From NCBI GenBank assembly GCA_022824945.1, contig JAJDYX010000017.1:83847-147846 (forward strand): a DNA stretch of 64,000 nucleotides. Reading direction: 5' to 3'. A model generated the notes under the pieces. It was not told the DNA's origin. It did no database searches and saw nothing but the letters and a program-made list of their open reading frames with translations. Positions 59,690 to 64,000 of the stretch are shown here, in pieces. The stretch comes from Candidatus Latescibacterota bacterium (GTDB lineage: Bacteria > Latescibacterota > UBA2968). The translations under genes and the position numbers were made by a program. The first letter of the stretch is position 1. Each line of letters begins with the position of its first letter.

Positions 59690-60819
59690 GTCTCATTCAA
59701 ATCGCGGAAATGTTAACCGAAATCACCCACCGAAAAATCATGGACACGATACCTCGCATAATCAGAATAGAAGCCGATGATTCTTACTCTGCCGGCGTCC
59801 GTCTTGGCGAGAGCCTCGGTCGTAGTTTTGATGCCTATCTTGAAGATTATATTGCTGCCCGAATTCTGGCAGCGAAGAACTGCGTTAAGTCCTCGGAAAC
59901 GCATGCTGTAGCGTGGATCAATGCTCTACCCCAGCATATATGTGACAGGTTTCGGGGCCTCTCCAAAGGGAGCGGGATACCGTTCGAGCGCATAGCACAT
60001 TGGGGTTATCAGGAAATGGCACTCAGTCAGGGCTGTAGCAGTATCATCTGCCGGTCCAAAGGCAAAGTCTGGATTGGTCACAACAACGATACCTTTGTAC
60101 CCAAGCTATGGGGATATCTCACTGTCCTGGAGATCAAGGGACGCATCCCGACCATGTACTTCGGGCTTGCGGGAGATATCTGGGCGACTGCTGGAATCAA
60201 TAAGGCGAAGCTCTGGCTACACGTTGACCACTTGCAGGCAACTGATAGGCCAGACAGTAGAAAAATCGTCCTACCGACGTATGGCTTCATCGTTGAAGCT
60301 CTGGAGACGTGTGAAAACATTGATGATGTACGGGATCTTCTGAATAAAATTGACAGAACAGAAGGTATGATCCTGATAGTTGCGGATGGCAAAACAGATG
60401 AAGCAGCCGTCTTTGAATGCTCATGTTCGAGATGGAGACTGGAGAGAGTCAAAACGGATTGGGCCGTGAGAACAAACCACGCCGTTATAGGACGAGGGAA
60501 CAGAAAAACGGGAAAGCGACCACTCGATACAGGGAGCAGATACAATCGTCTGGCGCAACTTCTCGAAAACAGCTACAACAGCGGAATATCCCCAACACCA
60601 TCGGACTTGAAAACGTATCTCGCCGACGACGGCGTGGAGCGAAGAGAAGAAGAATTCGCAACCGCGTATTCAGTCGTCGTATGCCCCGCTGCCAGCCGGA
60701 CTGAGTTCACACTGGGCGGACAACCAGCGGCCAGTTGTGGGAACTGGTCTCATATTGAGTGGCCCTGGGACTCTACCCCTAATATTTTGGGCAGGTCAGT
60801 CAATGAACTGATTTCGTAA
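59671..60819 (+). CDS. C45-family autoproteolytic acyltransferase-like protein
   Basis: This 382-residue protein resembles isopenicillin-N acyltransferase-type (C45) Ntn hydrolases. RFRGLSKGSGIPFERIAHWG leads to Gly121-Cys122 in SQGCSSIICRSKGKVW, the self-cleavage point at which Cys122 becomes the nucleophile, and IGHNNDTF follows. Members transfer or remove acyl groups from amides. The reading frame begins inside the preceding gene. Three starts are possible (59671, 59710, 59740) and none has a clear ribosome site; homology begins near the third. It converges on a HAD-hydrolase relic that overlaps its end. Confidence 0.8.
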   Translation: MSKNRIGLIQIAEMLTEITHRKIMDTIPRIIRIEADDSYSAGVRLGESLGRSFDAYLEDYIAARILAAKNCVKSSETHAVAWINALPQHICDRFRGLSKGSGIPFERIAHWGYQEMALSQGCSSIICRSKGKVWIGHNNDTFVPKLWGYLTVLEIKGRIPTMYFGLAGDIWATAGINKAKLWLHVDHLQATDRPDSRKIVLPTYGFIVEALETCENIDDVRDLLNKIDRTEGMILIVADGKTDEAAVFECSCSRWRLERVKTDWAVRTNHAVIGRGNRKTGKRPLDTGSRYNRLAQLLENSYNSGISPTPSDLKTYLADDGVERREEEFATAYSVVVCPAASRTEFTLGGQPAASCGNWSHIEWPWDSTPNILGRSVNELIS

Positions 60820-60986
60820 TCGGCTTTAATCCCAGTGTCATTTGTCAGACCTTCGCGATTTAGCCAAACCGTATGCGCTCCGGCTGCACCTTCAACATCC
60901 TGTTCCAGGGAATCTCCCACATGTAATAGCTGCGCCAGCGGGCAGCACGCCTTCTGTGCGATCAAAAGAAATCGCTGAAATTCGCA
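60750..60986 (-). pseudogene. 3' relic of a HAD-superfamily hydrolase gene
   Basis: The minus-strand frame reads FQRFLLIAQKACCPLAQLLH, then VGDSLEQDVEGAAGAHTVWL, then NREGLTNDTGIKADYEISSL. This is the C-terminal third of a HAD hydrolase, including motif III/IV HVGDSLEQD. The N-terminal nucleophile Asp part is missing. The frame continues upstream into the sigma-54 control block, which is not homologous. It overlaps the end of the C45 gene by about 70 bases. Confidence 0.75.
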
Positions 60987-61003
60987 AGATCCCCTCCTCT
61001 CAG

Positions 61004-61040
61004 TGTTCATTTTCGGACACCACTGTATCAAAATCGGACA
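61004..61040 (+). promoter_or_regulatory. Two-site upstream activator motif, copy 2
   Basis: Identical to 33751-33787 (39 identical bases from 61004 to 61042). It ends about 65 bases before the -24 box. Confidence 0.78.
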
Positions 61041-61104
61041 CTTTCTAAGACATCAATTCCAGGTAATTTTCGTAACCTGTTGTTATATAAATATTTGGCT
61101 TTTT

Positions 61105-61120
61105 TGGCATAGTTTTTGCT
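61105..61120 (+). promoter_or_regulatory. Sigma-54 (-24/-12) promoter of permease 8
   Basis: TGGCATAGTTTTTGCT, differing by one base from the promoter at 33852. The GG and GC are twelve bases apart. Confidence 0.8.
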
Positions 61121-61186
61121 TAATATTTATTTACATATTGCGTGGCACTAAGGGCTTTCCAATGATTTGTCAACGGAGGTCTCCCC

Positions 61187-63574
61187 ATGTGGAAAAATTA
61201 TTTCACCATAATCATACGAAACATCCGCAATCACAAGCTTTATTCATTGATCAACGTAGTCGGACTATCGGTGGGTCTGACGAGCTGTGGCCTGATCCTC
61301 CTGTGGATACAGCATGAGATAAAATTTGATCAACACCATCTCAACGGCGACCGCATTTACAGGGTATTGAGACAGGTAAAAAACAAAACGTCCGGGGATT
61401 CCTACTTCAGCAATGGCACTCTGGGACCTTTAGGACCTGCTCTCAAAGCCGACTTTCCCGAAATCGAGGCGATGACCCGAATCTTCACCCGTAATGCGTG
61501 GGTTCGGTACAAAGATAAGGGATTCCAAGAGAACTTCTGTGTTGCCGATGGTAGTTTTTGGGATGTATTCACATTTCCTTTACTAAAGGGCGATCATCAA
61601 GCTATTCTGAAACATCCTGCTTCTGTAGTTGTTACAGAAACTGTTGCACAAAAGTATTTTGGCAATGAAAATCCTATCGGCAAGGTGATTACTGTAGAAA
61701 GTCGTTACACGGGAGGGGATTATGAGATAGTAGGCATCTTGAAAGATTTGCCGAGTCAATCAACACTCCAATTCGACATTCTGACGTTTACAGTTCCTTC
61801 TTTACCAATGATGCGAACGGTTTGGGAAATATGGCGTAAATCTTCCTTTCGTCCTGTCCAAACTTATCTCTTGCTTTCCAAAGGCACTTTCCCAACTGAT
61901 TTAGAGCGTAAGCTACCGGACTTTATCACCCGCTATTTTGATCCCGAAACGCCTGCGAACACAACGTATCACCTGCAACCTTTTCGCCGGATCTATCTCT
62001 ACTCATATTCAGACTACGGTATAGCAGGTGGTGGAGACATTACTTATGTCTATTTATTTTCTGCAATCGGTGCGCTAATTCTCCTCATCGCGTGTGCGAA
62101 CTTTATGAATTTGGCAACCGCGCGTTCAGCCAAAAGAGCAAGAGAAGTGGGCATTCGCAAGACCGTCGGCGCACGCAAACTACAATTAATTAACCAATTC
62201 TTCAGTGAATCGCTATTCATATCATTCCTGTCTTTGCTATTTTCAATTTCACTGATTGAGCTTGTCCTGCCAGCATTTGAACAATTTGTGGGCATAGACT
62301 TGCATTTTGGCATCTCTGACCTCCTCATAATGATCATCCTTACCGTGCTGATGGGACTACTCGCTGGAAGCTATCCCGCTTTCTTTCTCTCAAGTTTTCA
62401 ACCCATACAGGTATTAGGAGGCAAGTACTCAAACACCTTAAAAGGTGTTCGCATACGAGAAGCCCTGATCGTCTTTCAATTCTGTGTGTCTATCGCCCTC
62501 ATAATTTGCACTGGCCTGGTCTATCAGCAATTAAATTATATCAAAGACAAAAAACTTGGCTTCAACAAAGAAATGGTAGTAATGATGCCGCTATTTGCAA
62601 GAGACCGCTCCCTCACAGGTAAGTATGAATTGATCAAGCAGGAATTTCTCAAACATCCCAATATTCACCGTGCAACCGCATCTCAAATCGCACTCGGGTA
62701 TGACGGAGGACGTGAGCTTGTCATTCCAGAGGGAATGGAGGGCGAAGAGGTCAGAATGAGACACCTGGCAGTAGATGAAGATTTTTTGGACACATTCGAA
62801 ATCGATGTGATAGCCGGAAGAAACTTGAATAAGGATATTGCAAGCGACTCTTTCGAAGCGTTTATACTCAATGAGACGGCTGTTAAAAAACTCGGATGGA
62901 AAGATCCTGTTGGAAAGCAATTTACCTGGCCTCTTACTGGTCGTCGCGGAACAGTAATTGGGGTCGTGCGCGATTTTCATCTGCTGTCTCTTCACGAAGA
63001 GATAGAGCCAATTTTCATTTGTAAATGGCAGACAAAATGGAATTGGCTGTCAGTCAAAATCGGACGAGAGAACGTCTCATCAACAATGGATTTCATGGCG
63101 TCAAAGTGGAAGCAATTCATCCCAAACCGACCTTTTGACAGCGCGTTTCTAAGCGAAAATCTCGAAAGATCTTATCTAAAGGAAATCAATATATTCAATG
63201 TCCTTGAAATCTTTACCCTCCTCGCTTTGTTTGTCGCTTGTATGGGATTGTTTGGCCTGGCAAATTTCAGTGTTGAACAAAGAATCAAAGAAATCGGGAT
63301 CCGCAAAGTACTGGGTGCAAATCTCGTAGATATTTTTACATTGCTTTCAAAAGAGTTCCTGAAGTTAATCGCGATCGCTTATGTATTGGCACTTCCCCTC
63401 GCTTATTATGCCGGGGAAGAATGGCTACAAAGTTTTGCATACCGAATAAATCAGAGCATCCTTGTTTTTATCATAGGAGCAGCCTCAGGCATCATTGTCA
63501 CCCTATTAATCGTAGGCTATCAAGCTGGCAAAGCCTGGGCTGAAGACCCGGTTAAAATGCTCCGTCAGGAGTGA
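61187..63574 (+). CDS. Orphan FtsX/MacB-type permease, array copy 8
   Basis: This 795-residue permease opens with MWKNYFTIIIRNIRNHKLYS and LINVVGLSVGLTSCGLILLW, then IKFDQHHLNGDRIYRVLRQ. First FtsX core SAKRAREVGIRKTVGARKLQLI and second core SVEQRIKEIGIRKVLGANLVDI match the array. The tail DPVKMLRQE departs from the usual NPVEALR. ACGGAGGTCTCCCC stands before the ATG. It is under the same control block as copy 1, 27 kb away. Another permease gene follows after 51 bases. No ATPase gene is adjacent. Confidence 0.9.
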   Translation: MWKNYFTIIIRNIRNHKLYSLINVVGLSVGLTSCGLILLWIQHEIKFDQHHLNGDRIYRVLRQVKNKTSGDSYFSNGTLGPLGPALKADFPEIEAMTRIFTRNAWVRYKDKGFQENFCVADGSFWDVFTFPLLKGDHQAILKHPASVVVTETVAQKYFGNENPIGKVITVESRYTGGDYEIVGILKDLPSQSTLQFDILTFTVPSLPMMRTVWEIWRKSSFRPVQTYLLLSKGTFPTDLERKLPDFITRYFDPETPANTTYHLQPFRRIYLYSYSDYGIAGGGDITYVYLFSAIGALILLIACANFMNLATARSAKRAREVGIRKTVGARKLQLINQFFSESLFISFLSLLFSISLIELVLPAFEQFVGIDLHFGISDLLIMIILTVLMGLLAGSYPAFFLSSFQPIQVLGGKYSNTLKGVRIREALIVFQFCVSIALIICTGLVYQQLNYIKDKKLGFNKEMVVMMPLFARDRSLTGKYELIKQEFLKHPNIHRATASQIALGYDGGRELVIPEGMEGEEVRMRHLAVDEDFLDTFEIDVIAGRNLNKDIASDSFEAFILNETAVKKLGWKDPVGKQFTWPLTGRRGTVIGVVRDFHLLSLHEEIEPIFICKWQTKWNWLSVKIGRENVSSTMDFMASKWKQFIPNRPFDSAFLSENLERSYLKEINIFNVLEIFTLLALFVACMGLFGLANFSVEQRIKEIGIRKVLGANLVDIFTLLSKEFLKLIAIAYVLALPLAYYAGEEWLQSFAYRINQSILVFIIGAASGIIVTLLIVGYQAGKAWAEDPVKMLRQE

Positions 63575-63625
63575 AGATCACCCACAATATTTGACCGTAC
63601 TTTCTAAAACGCAGAGGGCGCGTTA

Positions 63626-63860
63626 ATGTTCAAAAACTATCTCGTCATTGCGATTCGCAATTTGCTCAAATACAAAATGTACTCAGCGATCAATGTTACC
63701 GGGCTGGGCATTGGCATCGGGTGTGTCATATTGATCGGTCTGTTTGTGCAAAACGAGTTGGCCGTTAACACACAACATCCACATATAGATCGCTTGTATC
63801 GAGTCATTGGTGAGTATCGATCAGAAAACGGTCAGAAAACATACGACTGGCGCATTTCGG
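63626..63860 (+). pseudogene. Array permease copy 9, truncated by an IS256-type insertion
   Basis: The gene starts MFKNYLVIAIRNLLKYKMYS with AINVTGLGIGIGCVILIGLF, then the HIDRLYRVIGEYRSENGQKT part and DWRISG, and loses homology after about 78 codons. There the sequence changes to an IS end (GGGGTCAAGTCC...). Copy 3 continues at this point with AAGPALVQDLPEVEA. GAGGGCGCG precedes the ATG. The start is most like copy 3. Whether the gene resumes beyond the window cannot be seen. Confidence 0.85.
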
Positions 63861-64000
63861 GGTCAAGTCCAAAAAGTTCTGTAAAAAGGTAGCCCCGTGA
63901 CATAGGGGTCAGTGATTTTATTTTAAATCCGTCATATCCAGATAGCGTCTGCCGGTGATCCACTCTTCAGACCATTCCATACATAACGCGCCGATCAGAC
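63859..64000 (-). mobile_element. IS256-family element, 3' end (runs off the window)
   Basis: The first bases (GGGGTCAAGTCCAAAAAGTT) look like an IS256-type terminal repeat. Inside lies the C-terminus of a Mutator-type transposase. Most of the element is outside the window. Confidence 0.7.
63918..64000 (-). CDS. IS256-family (Mutator) transposase, C-terminal fragment
   Basis: The last 26 codons read LIGALCMEWSEEWITGRRYL then DMTDLK before TAA. This matches the RLIGALLMExxEEWxxGRRYL tail typical of IS256-family transposases. The catalytic domain lies beyond the right edge of the window. Confidence 0.8.
   Translation of the reverse strand, partial: LIGALCMEWSEEWITGRRYLDMTDLK

Larger units (their letters stand above)
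60820..61186. other. Region between C45 gene and permease 8
   Basis: This 367-bp stretch contains most of the HAD relic, then the activator motif (61004-61040) and the sigma-54 promoter (61105-61120) before permease 8. No intact gene. Confidence 0.7.

Noticed and set aside
52900..60819. An integron-like gene cassette array
   Set aside because: The genes are small and codirectional, but I found no attC-like pairs, no integrase, and gaps are short with ribosome sites and terminators instead.
1..64000. rRNA or tRNA genes and phage genes
   Set aside because: No rRNA or tRNA signature, and no phage structural, integrase or lysis genes, were recognised by eye. A tRNA could be missed without a search tool.

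Overview
The window looks like a chromosome fragment from an uncultured bacterium of the FCB-type (Latescibacterota-like) lineages. This is an inference from gene content: a TonB-dependent receptor with a carboxypeptidase-like N-domain, a neighbour with a T9SS-like sorting tail, a PorV-like protein, sulfatases, phytanoyl-CoA dioxygenases, a DUF1080 protein, a DUF6785-like membrane protein, and many orphan FtsX-type permeases. No rRNA, tRNA, CRISPR or phage genes were recognised.

Left part (1-32.5 kb) is mostly catabolic. It starts with an edge-truncated DNA methyltransferase and a sulfatase-fold hydrolase with Thr at the nucleophile position. Next is a minus-strand cassette of MaoC hydratase, CitE-like lyase and family III CoA-transferase, the enzyme set of itaconate or mesaconate breakdown. 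Then come an orphan FtsX-like permease, an MFS transporter with a HAPMO-like Baeyer-Villiger monooxygenase, an aldo/keto reductase, ssb, creatininase-like and PhyH genes, a second (canonical Cys) sulfatase, a degenerate M14 peptidase, DUF1080, a class III aminotransferase, an SDR and a second PhyH. A three-gene outer-membrane operon (22.2-28.6 kb) ends at a strong terminator. A glycosidase-like gene and a DUF6785-like transporter follow. Six REP-like hairpins and a 119-bp inverted repeat pair are scattered in the gaps.

Right part (32.5-64 kb) is an array of orphan, internally duplicated FtsX/MacB-type permeases, all on the plus strand: seven full-length copies (33920, 37352, 40455, 42920, 47255, 49777, 61187), an N-terminal relic (45322) and one copy cut by an IS256-type element at the right edge (63626). 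No ATP-binding cassette gene is present. The first and seventh full-length copies are preceded by the same block: a 39-bp two-site motif followed by a -24/-12 (sigma-54) promoter. An ECF sigma factor with a C-terminal DUF1080/LamG-like domain is divergent from the first copy. Small single-domain enzymes sit between and after the permeases: four SAM methyltransferases, three GNATs (one split by an IS3 element), a P-loop kinase, RidA, Nudix, an APH-like kinase, a caspase-like protein, a C45 acyltransferase-like protein and an HNH module. Many gene fragments show that this part has been rebuilt repeatedly by duplication, deletion and insertion.

The permease array with its shared sigma-54 control block and its entourage of small modifying enzymes is the best candidate for an undescribed system.
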